The notes: generated by a model from the letters alone, not told the origin. A stretch of 64,000 nucleotides of DNA from Candidatus Rhodobacter oscarellae (GCF_001078595.1 NZ_LFTY01000002.1:3296862-3360861); one strand, 5' to 3'; shown: positions 1 through 9,957, numbered from the stretch's first letter. A program made the numbers and translations.

Positions 1-1149
<1,149 letters not shown>

Positions 1150-1171
1150 AAAAGGTTATAAAAAAGTGTTG

Positions 1172-1786
1172 CTACAAGATATTGTGGACGGGCTTGAAGC
1201 TGCGTCTATGATGTGGGGTCGCGCCAAGGTTCTTGAGCGCATCGCGGTGCTCCTGCGTGGGGTATCCGGCGTTTCGCTCCCAGCCATAGCCGGGGAATTG
1301 TTGCGCCAAAGACTCCATGATCTCGTCGCGACAAACTTTTGCCACAATTGACGCCGCGGCAATGGACAAAACGCGCGCGTCGCCCTTCACCACGGGCAGG
1401 CCCTGGATGTTCATGCCCACGGGCAGGCGGTTGCCATCCACCAGGGCGAAATCCGCCGGCGCCTCCAGGCTGCTGATGGCGCGGCGCATCGCCAAGAGGC
1501 TGGCCTGTAGGATGTTGATCTCGTCAATCTCGGCTGCGGTGGCATGCGCGATCGAGACCTGGGCGTTGGCGTGGATATCCTCCGCCAGCGCGACGCGGCG
1601 CTGGGCCGTCAGGGTCTTGCTGTCGGCCAGCCCCGGCGGGATGTTGTCAGGATCCAGGACCACGGCGGCGGCGGTGACCGGCCCCGCGAGGGGACCGCGC
1701 CCGACCTCGTCCACGCCGCAGACACGGGTAAAGCCGCGCTGATGCGCGGCTTGCTCAAACTCTAGGGTGGGTGCGGGTCTTTTCAT
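1172..1786 (-). CDS. rnhB: Ribonuclease HII
   Basis: Cleaves RNA-DNA hybrids and removes single misincorporated ribonucleotides in the cytoplasm. The 204-residue protein has the RNase HII signature GVDEVGRGPLAGPV near residue 23 with the first catalytic Asp and Glu, then DSKTL, LVDGN (catalytic Asp) and SIAAASIVAKVCRDE, in family order and at family length. I start at ATG 1786 (protein MKRPAPTLEFE) because AGGAG sits about 6 bases upstream; a longer in-frame version exists but adds a non-conserved tail. The gene lies directly upstream of ccrM on the same strand with about 120 bp between them. Confidence 0.95.
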   Translation of the reverse strand: MKRPAPTLEFEQAAHQRGFTRVCGVDEVGRGPLAGPVTAAAVVLDPDNIPPGLADSKTLTAQRRVALAEDIHANAQVSIAHATAAEIDEINILQASLLAMRRAISSLEAPADFALVDGNRLPVGMNIQGLPVVKGDARVLSIAAASIVAKVCRDEIMESLAQQFPGYGWERNAGYPTQEHRDALKNLGATPHHRRSFKPVHNIL

Positions 1787-1907
1787 GCCTTCTCCTGACC
1801 CAAGCGATGCGCCTAAGTCAATTCCGGGGCAGGTCACCCGCAACTTTGACCTGCCCCGGAAACGCAGCCCGGCAAGACCGGGCCACTGCTCGACGGATCA
1901 GGGGCGC

Positions 1908-2321
1908 TTAGCCAAAGACCCAGCCGTTCTTGCGCAGGCAGCGCGCGCCAAACACCCGGCGGTTGCCGTTATGGGTGCGGATGGTCCGCTGGCAGTGCCC
2001 GGGCAGCGCGTGGAAGTCCTTGCGCATGTTGTTGCGCAGGCAGCGCTTGCCGAAGAAGCGGCGCGGGCCGTCGTCAAAGCGGCTCTGGCGCATGCAGAAG
2101 CTGGGCACGACCTTGCGCGGATGCGTGGGCGTAACGGTGGTGTATTGGGTGTGGCGGCGCTTGTTCTGGTTCGACAGCGCGCTGCCGATGATCACAAGCG
2201 CGCCAGCGCCCAACAGAAAGCGGCCCAGCTCGCCACTGTCGGCGGCGCGTGCGGGCGCGGTGGAAACTGAGGTCAGGGCCATCGAGGCGGCGAGGATCGT
2301 CACGAGGAGACGTTTGGTCAT
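1908..2321 (-). CDS. Small exported cysteine-containing protein, unknown function
   Basis: A 137-residue protein that begins with a clear Sec signal peptide (MTKRLLVTILAASMALTSVS, with an APARAA cleavage region). After a Gly/Ala/Leu-rich hydrophobic segment (GRFLLGAGALVIIGSAL) comes a basic C-terminal half with internally similar pieces around RRFFGKRCLRNNMR and RRVFGARCLRKNGW, suggesting an internal duplication with paired cysteines. AGGA precedes ATG 2321. I do not recognise the family. It is probably periplasmic or anchored at the inner membrane. Divergently placed relative to the next small exported protein. Confidence 0.7.
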   Translation of the reverse strand: MTKRLLVTILAASMALTSVSTAPARAADSGELGRFLLGAGALVIIGSALSNQNKRRHTQYTTVTPTHPRKVVPSFCMRQSRFDDGPRRFFGKRCLRNNMRKDFHALPGHCQRTIRTHNGNRRVFGARCLRKNGWVFG

Positions 2322-2499
2322 GGGTTCGGTCCTTTCTTGGACAGGCAGCCCCGAATTCCAAGGGGCGGGCGGTGTTGATGCCAACCATTTCGGGCCTCCG
2401 ACCCCGGCTAAGCAATATCGCCGCGCCGATATCCAATAACGCCTTAAAACATGGGGTCTGTTATTGAATAACATTCCGCTTGGGGGCAGATATCGGGGC

Positions 2500-2742
2500 A
2501 TGAGACACACCCTTTACATATCTGCGCTCCTCTGGGCGCTCGCCGCCTCCACGGCCTCTGCTGCTTGCGTGGCCGAGTACAAGGCGAAACGCAACACGCA
2601 GCCCCTGCGCCTCGACTATGGCACGGTGACCGTCCAGGGCAGCAACTGCACCCCCGCCGGTGTGCAGTCCGCCGTTCGGGCGCAGCTGGCCAACCGGGGC
2701 TGGGAATTATTGAGCATTCTCTCGGTGCGCCAAAGCGGCTAA
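2500..2742 (+). CDS. Small periplasmic protein, unknown function
   Basis: An 80-residue protein with a signal peptide (MRHTLYISALLWALAASTAS, then AAC). The mature part is about 60 residues with two cysteines (one just after the cleavage site, one in GSNCTPAG), so a single disulfide is possible. The start at ATG 2500 was chosen because it places the signal peptide at the N-terminus; an upstream in-frame ATG at 2464 would add 12 unrelated residues. It ends 10 bases before the next gene, so the two are likely co-transcribed. Function unknown. Confidence 0.6.
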   Translation: MRHTLYISALLWALAASTASAACVAEYKAKRNTQPLRLDYGTVTVQGSNCTPAGVQSAVRAQLANRGWELLSILSVRQSG

Positions 2743-2752
2743 CATCCAGGCC

Positions 2753-3463
2753 ATGAGCCTGGTTGACCAAAACGCAGACGCAGCCGCCACCCGCCGCTAT
2801 GGCAACCGGGTGGTGGCCTATGGGCTGGCCGGGATCGTCCTGATCCTGCTGACGGCCTCCATTCTTCTCTTCATCAACCTGCCCGACGCGAACGCGTTCA
2901 ATGACCGGGTGGAGCGGATATTTGTGGAGAATGACAACCTGACCTCTGAGTCCGAGATAAAGCTGCTAGAGATCCTGGCCGAAAGCGGCACCTCCTTCGC
3001 CGCGGTGCTGGTGAGCTACCGGCAGGTGATCTTTGTGCTGCTCGTTTTCTCTACCGCGCTCTTGATCGCCTGCCTGGTGTTTCTGATCACCATTATCGCG
3101 CTGAACCGGCGCATGGGGCAGATCGAACGCTCGGGCATCCAGGTCAGTTCGCTTCTGATCAGCCGGGAAGAACGCAAGGTCTACCTCAACAATATGGAGT
3201 TCGCCCTAACCGGCGCGGCCATCGAAACGCTGGCGGTGCTGGCCGAGGCGCGGATGGATGAAGAGATGCTGTCGGGCAGCGAGATTGAGGCGATGATCTC
3301 GGGCAAGAACGCCGCGGATTGCGACGAAGCCTCTGGTGCGACGCGAATCAAGCGGCTTCGCGATTCGCTGGGCAATCAGATGGTCAGCGAGCTTTTGATC
3401 AAGAACGTGGCCCGGAAGGGCTATATGCTGTCCATCGACAAGGACGTGATCCAGATGGTGTGA
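2753..3463 (+). CDS. Two-helix membrane protein with C-terminal OmpR-like winged-helix domain
   Basis: A 236-residue protein. Residues about 19-42 and 92-116 are strong membrane helices, with a short predicted periplasmic segment of about 50 residues between them. The cytoplasmic C-terminal part (about 140-230) reads like an OmpR/PhoB-type DNA-binding winged helix: a beta/helix start (KVYLNNMEFALTGAAIETL), the recognition-helix-like TRIKRLRDSLG, and the closing wing LIKNVARKGYML, which parallels the RLRxKLG and GVGYxL landmarks of that family. There is no receiver domain. It may be a one-component membrane-bound regulator, with topology opposite to ToxR/CadC (DNA-binding part at the C-terminus). 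This is inferred from motif resemblance only. It is co-directional with the small exported protein just upstream and convergent with alkB. Confidence 0.65.
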   Translation: MSLVDQNADAAATRRYGNRVVAYGLAGIVLILLTASILLFINLPDANAFNDRVERIFVENDNLTSESEIKLLEILAESGTSFAAVLVSYRQVIFVLLVFSTALLIACLVFLITIIALNRRMGQIERSGIQVSSLLISREERKVYLNNMEFALTGAAIETLAVLAEARMDEEMLSGSEIEAMISGKNAADCDEASGATRIKRLRDSLGNQMVSELLIKNVARKGYMLSIDKDVIQMV

Positions 3464-3467
3464 GGCG

Positions 3468-3609
3468 GCAAATTTCTTGGAAGAAATTTGCGAAACTCTG
3501 AAATCAGAGTTTCAGACCGCCCAGGATTGAGCTCCTTCCAGAGGGCGCTCAAATTCTAGCGCAACCAAATCTATTGGAATAGATTTGCAAAACTCTTGAA
3601 AGAGTTTTG
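3468..3609. repeat. Four perfect palindromes in two pairs between convergent genes
   Basis: Four near back-to-back hairpins with 10-11 bp perfect arms and 2-base loops: 3468-3491 (GCAAATTTCTT/AAGAAATTTGC), 3492-3513 (GAAACTCTGA/TCAGAGTTTC), 3566-3587 (CAAATCTATT/AATAGATTTG) and 3588-3609 (CAAAACTCTT/AAGAGTTTTG). The first and third look alike, as do the second and fourth, so the unit is a pair and is present twice. The last ends on the base before the alkB stop codon. Between convergent genes they may work as a bidirectional terminator. Confidence 0.75.
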
Positions 3610-4746
3610 TTACCGCACGGGCATCGGATTGTCGGCCTTGGAATAGGCCTTCCAATCCGTGACCTCTGGGTAATAAATCGCACGCCACTTGCGCACGCGC
3701 GGGTTCATCACGCGCCGCCAGAGCGGCGGGACCATCGCCGCAAGGGTCATCACCGGGTAGCCATAGGGCAGCTGCGGGGCATCCGCCTCAGTATGGTTCT
3801 GCAGCAGCGGGAACCGCCGGTCGGGCTTGTAGTGGTGGTCAGAGTGCCGTTGCAGGTTGATCAGCAGCCAGTTTGACGCCTTATGCGCGGCGTTCCAGCT
3901 ATGGCGCGGCAGCACGTGCTCGTATTTGCCGTTGCCCAGGTGTTTGCGCGTCAGCCCGTAATGCTCGATGTAGTTCACCAGCTCAAGCTGCCAGACCGCC
4001 ACGAAGGCCTGGTGCAGGAACAAGTACAGCCCCAGCCATCCGCCGAGCCACAGCGCCAGGGCGCAGAACACGGCCTGCAGGCCCCAGTAGCGCCAAAACG
4101 GGTTCGAGCGGTGGTGCCAGGGCAGGCCCTTGCGGGCCAGCATCGCCCGCTCGGCCTTAAAGGCCGACCACCAACACTGCCACAGCACGCGCGGAAAGAA
4201 GCGGTGGAACCCCTCGTTGTACCGCGCCGTCACCGGGTCGCGCGGTGTGGCCACGTAGCGGTGATGCACCAGCAGGTGCTCGGACCGGAAATGCCCATAC
4301 ATGACCATCGCCAAAAGCAGATCGCCCAGCCAGCGCTCCAGCCTGTTCTTCTGGTGCATCAGCTCGTGGCTGTAGTTGATGCCCACGGTGCCAGAGATCA
4401 CACCCATGCCAAAGAACAGCCCGAACTTCTCGATAAAGCTCAGATGCGGCGCGTCGGCGGCGTACCAGATCAGCCAGAAGAGCAGCGCAAGCTGCACCGG
4501 GAACCAGATCAGCGTGACCAGCCGGTACCAAAAGAGGTCGTCCTCGGGCGTATCCAGGTCGGCGTTCTCGGTCTCCAGCCCGGTCACAAAGTCCAGCAAC
4601 GAGAACAGCCCCCAGCCCGCCAGCGGCAGCAACAGCACCGTCCAGCCGCCCAGCAGCGCGCCGATCACCGCCAGGGGCACGAGCCCAAGCGACAGCCAGA
4701 ACGGCAGCGCGCGGCTGATGCTGGCCATCTGTGCTTGAGTGATCAT
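3610..4746 (-). CDS. alkB: Alkane 1-monooxygenase (AlkB-type integral membrane di-iron enzyme)
   Basis: Hydroxylates the terminal carbon of medium-chain n-alkanes in the inner membrane, using electrons from rubredoxin. The 378-residue protein shows the complete set of His boxes: HELMH (about 127-131), EHLLVHHRYVATPRDP (156-171), NYIEHYGL (258-265) and LQRHSDHHYKPDRRFP (298-313), with several hydrophobic segments before and between them. ATG 4746 gives the usual family length; an ATG 30 bases upstream is possible. No rubredoxin or rubredoxin reductase gene is adjacent, so the electron partners must be elsewhere. It is a single-gene unit, convergent with the upstream-listed membrane protein, with the tct operon behind it. 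Secure as AlkB family; the exact chain-length range is not visible. Confidence 0.93.
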   Translation of the reverse strand: MITQAQMASISRALPFWLSLGLVPLAVIGALLGGWTVLLLPLAGWGLFSLLDFVTGLETENADLDTPEDDLFWYRLVTLIWFPVQLALLFWLIWYAADAPHLSFIEKFGLFFGMGVISGTVGINYSHELMHQKNRLERWLGDLLLAMVMYGHFRSEHLLVHHRYVATPRDPVTARYNEGFHRFFPRVLWQCWWSAFKAERAMLARKGLPWHHRSNPFWRYWGLQAVFCALALWLGGWLGLYLFLHQAFVAVWQLELVNYIEHYGLTRKHLGNGKYEHVLPRHSWNAAHKASNWLLINLQRHSDHHYKPDRRFPLLQNHTEADAPQLPYGYPVMTLAAMVPPLWRRVMNPRVRKWRAIYYPEVTDWKAYSKADNPMPVR

Positions 4747-4833
4747 GGGTCCTGCTCCGGTGCTAATGCGCCCCAATTAACCGCAGTTTAGGGCCAAACT
4801 GTGAACGGGGCAATTATTGGGACGCAGCGGCAC

Positions 4834-6387
4834 CTAACTCCCTCTCAGCTTGTCGCGGATCAGCTTCAACAGCGGCAGGAACAGCAGGATCAGCGCGATG
4901 ATGGTGATCGGTGCTGCGATGGGCCGCGTGAAGAAGATGTCAAAGCTGCCGTCCGAGAACAGCAGGGACTGCCGCAGCTTGGGCTCGGCGATTGGCCCCA
5001 GCACGATGGCCAGCACCGCCGGCGCCAGCGGGTAGTCCAGCATCCGCAAGAAGAACGCCGCGAAGCCGATGATCACCATCAACCAGACGTCATAGATGTT
5101 CTGGTATGCCGCGTAGACGCCCACGAGCGACAAGACGAAGATCAGCGGTGCGAGGATCGTGAACGGCATCCGCAGCATCCACAGGAACAGCGGGATGAAG
5201 GCCAGGTTCACCAGCAGGGCCACCACGTTGGAGATGTAGAAGGACCCGATCAGCGGCCAGACGAAATCCGGCTGCTCGGCGAACAGCGCGGGCCCCGGCT
5301 GCAGCCCCCAGATCACCATCCCCGCCAGCAGCACCGCCGTGGTTGGCGAGCCGGGGATGCCCAGTGTCATCATCGGCAGCATCGCGCCGGTGGAGGCCGA
5401 GTTATTCGCCGCCTCCGGTGCCGCCACGCCGTCCACCGCGCCCTTGCCGTATTCCTGCGGGTTCCTGGAGGTCATCTTGGCCACGCCGTAGCTCATCAGC
5501 GAGCCCGGGGTCGCGCCGGCGGCGGGCAGGATGCCCACAAAGAAGCCCAAGAGCGAGCCAATCGTGGTGCCCTTCCAGGCCTCAGGGAAGTTGCGGATCG
5601 AGGCCATGATGCGCGAAAAGCTCACGTTGACCTCCGACATCTTCACCCCGTCGCGCGACGAGTTGATCGTCCAGATCATCTCGCCGATGCCATAGACCCC
5701 GATGGCCAGCACCAGGAATTGGATGCCTCGGCTGAACCAGTTCACCGCGTTCAGGCCGGGGATCAGGTTCTCGCCCTGCACCTCGAAGAACAGCAGGCGC
5801 GGCTCGCCCGAGATGATGTCAAAGCCCACCGTGGCCAGCACCAGCCCGAAGCAGATCGAGAAGATCGTCTTGGGGATGTCGTCCCCGCCCAGCCCCACGA
5901 AGGTGGCGAAGGCCAGCAGCATCAGGGCAAAGATCTCTGGGTCGCCGAATTTCAGCGCCACAAAGGCGAGCGGCGGCGCGAAGGCGGTGAAGAGGATGTT
6001 GGCGATGGTGCCGCCGACGAAGCTCGCCACCGCGGCGGTGACCAGCGCGCGGTCCGCGCGCCCCTGCAGCGCCATGGGCCTGCCGTCGAATGTCGTCGCC
6101 ACCGCGGTCGAGGCCCCCGGTATGCCCAGCGTGATCGAAGAGATCGCGCCGCCATACATGGCGCCATAATAGATCGCGGCGAGGAAGATCATCGGCGAGG
6201 TCGCCGAGCCCGTCATTTGTTGGATCACGAAGGTGAAGGGCAGCAGGATCGCCACGCCATTCACCGAGCCCAGACCCGGCATGGCGCCCACGAAGAGCCC
6301 CACGACCACGCCCAGAATTGCCAGTCCGAGATTCAGCGGCTCCAGCGCCACCAAGATTCCCTGTCCGAGGGAAAACAGCACGTCCAT
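4834..6387 (-). CDS. tctA: Tripartite tricarboxylate transporter, large membrane subunit TctA
   Basis: Large integral membrane permease of a TTT-type, binding-protein-dependent secondary carboxylate transporter. The 517-residue length and the motifs are family-typical: GLFVGAMPGLGSVNGVAILLPFTF near the N-terminus and the second similar GFFVGILPAAGATPGSLMSYG in the middle, the two halves of the TctA repeat, plus about 11-12 hydrophobic segments. Third gene of the tctCBA operon, 12 bases after tctB. The substrate cannot be read from this subunit; the neighbouring oxalate genes make a small dicarboxylate plausible. Confidence 0.93.
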   Translation of the reverse strand: MDVLFSLGQGILVALEPLNLGLAILGVVVGLFVGAMPGLGSVNGVAILLPFTFVIQQMTGSATSPMIFLAAIYYGAMYGGAISSITLGIPGASTAVATTFDGRPMALQGRADRALVTAAVASFVGGTIANILFTAFAPPLAFVALKFGDPEIFALMLLAFATFVGLGGDDIPKTIFSICFGLVLATVGFDIISGEPRLLFFEVQGENLIPGLNAVNWFSRGIQFLVLAIGVYGIGEMIWTINSSRDGVKMSEVNVSFSRIMASIRNFPEAWKGTTIGSLLGFFVGILPAAGATPGSLMSYGVAKMTSRNPQEYGKGAVDGVAAPEAANNSASTGAMLPMMTLGIPGSPTTAVLLAGMVIWGLQPGPALFAEQPDFVWPLIGSFYISNVVALLVNLAFIPLFLWMLRMPFTILAPLIFVLSLVGVYAAYQNIYDVWLMVIIGFAAFFLRMLDYPLAPAVLAIVLGPIAEPKLRQSLLFSDGSFDIFFTRPIAAPITIIALILLFLPLLKLIRDKLRGS

Positions 6388-6399
6388 AGGGTCAGTCCC

Positions 6400-6936
6400 T
6401 CACAAGAAGATGTCGTAGAGTGGGATGAAGAGCGGTTCTAGGTAGCCCTTGGGCAAGAAGATCCGCATCGCCACGTCGAAGAAGAAAAAGCATACCACCG
6501 GCAGGGCCACCGAGATCGCCAGCGAGACGCTCAGCCGGTGGCGCCCGATCACCAGAAGGTAGTACATCATGAATACGAACATCGCGCCGTAGAAGCCGAT
6601 GAGCCCGATCAAGATCAGGAACCCGAACACGCCGCCGCCGACCAGGGCCAGCATCTTTTTGCCGTAGCTGTCCAGGAACGGCGCGTCGGACTGGCTGGGC
6701 GGCGACAGGCGCCGGAACCAGTTCGCGGCGATCCATACGCAGCACAGGAACATGATCATGCTCAACCAGAAGGGCCAGAATCCGCTCCCGGGGCCTTCGT
6801 CCGTCCAGCCGATATTGCCGAACCGTTTTTGTAGCGCCGGGTCCCAGGCGTTTACGCTGGGCTCGCCAGCTTCCCACATGAAGTAGAGCGACAGCAGCGC
6901 AAGGAATGCTGCGGTCACGATTTCCGCTCGTCTCAA
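6400..6936 (-). CDS. tctB: Tripartite tricarboxylate transporter, small membrane subunit TctB
   Basis: Small four-helix membrane subunit that pairs with TctA. 178 residues: the N-terminal helix (VTAAFLALLSLYFMWEA), then GPGSGFWPFWLSMIMFLCCVWIA, which is the typical TctB landmark (GPGxxPxxL near the second helix), and two more helices. I use a TTG start at 6936 because GGGGAG lies about 6 bases upstream and no ATG fits. It lies between tctC and tctA. Sequence similarity in this family is low, so the call relies on length, topology and position. Confidence 0.88.
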   Translation of the reverse strand: MRRAEIVTAAFLALLSLYFMWEAGEPSVNAWDPALQKRFGNIGWTDEGPGSGFWPFWLSMIMFLCCVWIAANWFRRLSPPSQSDAPFLDSYGKKMLALVGGGVFGFLILIGLIGFYGAMFVFMMYYLLVIGRHRLSVSLAISVALPVVCFFFFDVAMRIFLPKGYLEPLFIPLYDIFL

Positions 6937-6960
6937 AGGTAACTCCCCACCTGAATCAGG

Positions 6961-6988
6961 TGTAGGATGGGGTTCAACCCCATCCCAC
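6961..6988. repeat. REP-like palindrome between tctC and tctB
   Basis: GGATGGGGTT (6965-6974) and AACCCCATCC (6976-6985) form a perfect 10-bp stem, flanked by TGTA on the left and CACG on the right. The flanks resemble those of the other palindromes in this window that carry TAGG/CCTA edges. It lies just before the tctB start and downstream of tctC, where it may lower expression of the membrane subunits relative to the binding protein (inferred). Confidence 0.55.
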
Positions 6989-6996
6989 GTTTCTTG

Positions 6997-7983
6997 TTAG
7001 TTGATTGCGCCAGAGGCTTTCAGGATGCCCTCGTGCCGGTTGCGCTGGGTTTCCCAGTACGCGCGCAGCTCGTCGCCCTCGATCTTGGCGCCAAGCAGCG
7101 CCTTCTTGGTGCGATACTCCTGCCAGGCGTCGGTCTCAAACACCTGCTGGAACAGGTTGTTGTAGTAGCCAAGCGCCTCGTCCGACATGCCCGGCGCGCC
7201 GACAACGGCCCGCTGCATGAAGTAGCTGAAATCGTTGCCCGTCTCTTTCAGCGTCGGCACGTCCGGGAACAGCGCAAGCCGCTCGTCGGTGAAGGCCACC
7301 AGGGGGATCACGTCGCCGCTCTCGTAAAAGCCCAGCGCCTCGGAGGGGTTGTTCACCGAGCTGGTGATCTGCTGACCGGCCAGCTGCTTGGCCACCTCGC
7401 CACCGCCCTTGTAGGGGATGTACTTGATGTCCAGCCCGAACGTGGCGTTCAGGTGGTCGGTGATGATGTTGTCCTCCGAGTTCTTGCCGGTGCCGCCCAT
7501 GACCCAGCCAGAGCCGCGCGACTTTGCCTCTTCGACAAACTGGTCAAAGCTGGTGATGCCCTCGTCCTTGTGGACCCAAAGCAGGAAGGTGTCCTCGGCC
7601 ATCCGCCCGATCGGCGCGAAGGTCATAATATCAACGCCCAGGCCAGGCTGGCGCAGCGGCGTGGTGAAGAACGAATTAAGCGTCACCATGATCGTGTGAT
7701 CGGGATCCGTGGCGGAGTTCAGGTGCACAAGCGCTTCGGCGCCAGAGCCGCCGGGCTTGTTGGTTGGCACCACGGGGCGCGAGGATAGGCCCTCTTGCTC
7801 GATGATGGATTGCATAAGACGGGCCATCTTGTCAGCTCCGCCGCCCTTACCGGCCATAATCACAAAGTCGATGGGCTTGCTTGGCTCGAACGCGTGGCTT
7901 CCGGCCGTAGCCGTCTGCCCCATGCCAAAGGCCATAACGGCCGCGGCGGCAAGACCCGCAAAAGTGCGTTTGGTTAAAGACAT
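6997..7983 (-). CDS. tctC: Tripartite tricarboxylate transporter substrate-binding protein TctC
   Basis: Periplasmic solute-binding protein that delivers a carboxylate to TctAB. The 328-residue protein has a signal peptide (about residues 1-27, ending in ATAGS) and family landmarks: KPIDFVIMAGKGGGADKMAR, NKPGGSGAEAL, the GTGKNSEDN loop that usually contacts the ligand carboxylate, and KYIPYKGGGE. First gene of tctCBA; a 291-bp region separates it from fhs upstream on the same strand. The ligand is unknown; adjacency to the oxalate operon suggests oxalate or a related dicarboxylate, which is inference. Confidence 0.93.
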   Translation of the reverse strand: MSLTKRTFAGLAAAAVMAFGMGQTATAGSHAFEPSKPIDFVIMAGKGGGADKMARLMQSIIEQEGLSSRPVVPTNKPGGSGAEALVHLNSATDPDHTIMVTLNSFFTTPLRQPGLGVDIMTFAPIGRMAEDTFLLWVHKDEGITSFDQFVEEAKSRGSGWVMGGTGKNSEDNIITDHLNATFGLDIKYIPYKGGGEVAKQLAGQQITSSVNNPSEALGFYESGDVIPLVAFTDERLALFPDVPTLKETGNDFSYFMQRAVVGAPGMSDEALGYYNNLFQQVFETDAWQEYRTKKALLGAKIEGDELRAYWETQRNRHEGILKASGAIN

Positions 7984-8274
7984 TTCTTCCTCCCAGTAAG
8001 TAGGTGAATGCCGCAGCGGCCCTCTTGCGGGGCCTTCGGTGGCTTGGACTGTTCGATTCTAGGCCCGCCTGTCCTCCCTTGCGTTGTTATATTTTGATCT
8101 TATCGCCTGATTGGCGTTTGGCAACATCGCGCAGAGGCTGTCGGCCCAATATGGCGAACAACCGTCCGGTGAGATCCGTGGCGTGTTGGGAAAGGGTCGG
8201 TCGGCGCGCACCAGAGCCGCCCCGGCGCTGGGCCGGGGCAAGCTGCGTGATATGTTGATGCGCCGGGTCACAAC
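7984..8274. other. Non-coding region between fhs and tctC with a GC-rich hairpin
   Basis: No convincing gene. A hairpin CCCCGGC (8220-8226) with GCCGGGG (8232-8238) lies about 37 bases past the fhs stop and could limit read-through, although no T-run follows. The part nearer to tctC is AT-rich around 8083-8105 and probably holds the tct promoter. Both neighbouring operons run leftward, so co-transcription is possible but not shown. Confidence 0.4.
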
Positions 8275-9942
8275 CTAGAACAGGCCCTCGATCTGGCCTG
8301 CGTCGTTGATGTGGATGGACTCGGCGGCGGGTTTGCGCGGCAGGCCGGGCATCGTCATGATGTCACCGCAGACCACCACCACGAAACCGGCGCCGGCGCT
8401 CAGGCGCACCTCGCGGATCGGCACGGAATGCCCGGTGGGCGCGCCGCGCAGTGTCGGGTCGGTCGTGAAGCTGTACTGCGTCTTGGCCATGCAGACCGGC
8501 AGGTTGCCATAGCCCTGCTCCTCCCAGTCCTTCAGCTGGTTGCGGATCTTGGCATCCGCGATCACCTCGTCGGCGCGGTAGATCTCTTTCGCCACCGTCT
8601 CGATCTTGGTGAAGAGGCTCAGCTCGTCCTTATAGAGCGGCGCGTAGTCGGACTTGCCCTCGTCGATGATCGCGCAGACGCGGGTGGCCAGCTCTTTGGT
8701 GCCCTCGCTGCCCTTCTCCCAGTGCTGCGCCAGCACGGCCTCGGCGCCCATGTCCTTGACGTAGTCCTTGACGGCCTGCACCTCGGCCTCGGTATCGGTG
8801 ACGAAGTGGTTGATGGCGACAACGGCGGGCACGCCGAACTTCTGGATGTTCTCGATGTGGCGGCCCAGGTTGGCGCAGCCTTCCTTCACGGCGGCCACGT
8901 TCTCGGCGCCCAGGTCGTCCTTCTTGACGCCGCCGTTCATCTTCATGGCGCGCACGGTGGCGACGATGACCACGGCGTCGGGGCTCAGCCCCGCCTTGCG
9001 GCACTTGATGTTGAGGAACTTCTCGGCGCCCAGGTCGGCGCCAAAGCCCGCCTCGGTCACCACGTAATCGGCCAGCTTCAGCGCGGTCTTGGTGGCCACG
9101 ACCGAGTTACAGCCATGCGCGATGTTGGCGAAGGGCCCGCCATGCACGAAGGCGGGGTTGTTCTCGAGCGTCTGCACCAGGTTGGGCTGCATCGCCTGCT
9201 GCAGCAGGACGGTCATCGCGCCGTCGGCCTTGATGTCGCGGCAGTAGACCGGCGAGCGGTCGCGGCGGTAGGCCACGATCATGTCGCCAAGGCGCTTTTG
9301 CAGGTCGGCCAGGTCATTGGCCAGGCAGAGGATCGCCATGACCTCGGAGGCCACGGTGATGTCGAACCCGCCCTCGCGCGGGAAGCCATTCGCCACCCCG
9401 CCCAGCGAGACGTTGATGTTGCGCAGGGCGCGGTCGTTCATGTCCACCACGCGGCGCCAGGCCACCCGGCGCAGGTCGATCTCTTGCTCGTTACCCCAGT
9501 AGATGTGGTTGTCGATCATCGCCGCCAGCAGCGAGTGCGCGCTGGTGATGGCGTGAAAGTCGCCGGTGAAGTGGAGGTTCATGTCCTCCATCGGCACCAC
9601 CTGGGCGTAGCCGCCGCCCGCGGCGCCGCCCTTCATGCCGAAGTTCGGCCCAAGAGAGGCCTCGCGGATGCAGATGCAGGCGTTCTTGCCGATCGCATTC
9701 AGCCCGTCGCCAAGGCCCACCGTGGTGGTGGTCTTGCCCTCGCCCGCGGGGGTGGGGTTGATCGCGGTGACCAGGATCAGCTTGCCGTCCTCTTTGTCGG
9801 CCTGGGCCTTGATGAATTCGGCGCTGACCTTGGCCTTGTCGTGGCCAAAGGGCAGCAGGTCTTCGGACGGGATCCCGAGCTTGGCGCCGATCTCTTGGAT
9901 CGGCTTCTTATTTGCAGCGCGGGCGATTTCGATATCGGACAT
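8275..9942 (-). CDS. fhs: Formate-tetrahydrofolate ligase
   Basis: Joins formate to tetrahydrofolate using ATP, giving 10-formyl-THF; it also runs in reverse, making ATP. The 555-residue length is normal. Seen directly: the P-loop-like [20 protein letters not shown] near residues 63-82, the [20 protein letters not shown] segment, and the conserved C-terminal [22 protein letters not shown] region. GGAG lies 6 bases before ATG 9942. It is the last gene of the oxc-frc-formyltransferase-fhs series, 41 bases after the formyltransferase, with a hairpin in the gap. This ties oxalate-derived C1 units to the folate pool. Confidence 0.97.
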   Translation of the reverse strand: MSDIEIARAANKKPIQEIGAKLGIPSEDLLPFGHDKAKVSAEFIKAQADKEDGKLILVTAINPTPAGEGKTTTTVGLGDGLNAIGKNACICIREASLGPNFGMKGGAAGGGYAQVVPMEDMNLHFTGDFHAITSAHSLLAAMIDNHIYWGNEQEIDLRRVAWRRVVDMNDRALRNINVSLGGVANGFPREGGFDITVASEVMAILCLANDLADLQKRLGDMIVAYRRDRSPVYCRDIKADGAMTVLLQQAMQPNLVQTLENNPAFVHGGPFANIAHGCNSVVATKTALKLADYVVTEAGFGADLGAEKFLNIKCRKAGLSPDAVVIVATVRAMKMNGGVKKDDLGAENVAAVKEGCANLGRHIENIQKFGVPAVVAINHFVTDTEAEVQAVKDYVKDMGAEAVLAQHWEKGSEGTKELATRVCAIIDEGKSDYAPLYKDELSLFTKIETVAKEIYRADEVIADAKIRNQLKDWEEQGYGNLPVCMAKTQYSFTTDPTLRGAPTGHSVPIREVRLSAGAGFVVVVCGDIMTMPGLPRKPAAESIHINDAGQIEGLF

Positions 9943-9957
9943 TTCTTACTCCGGCAT

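Noticed and set aside
4801-6441. Long plus-strand open frame (546 residues) opposite tctA
   Set aside because: It is antisense to the well-conserved tctA gene, is His/Arg/Gln-rich and lacks any family motif; an effect of GC-rich codon structure.
8059-8271. 70-residue minus-strand frame between tctC and fhs
   Set aside because: Basic, Pro/Arg-rich with no motif, and it covers a hairpin; probably chance.
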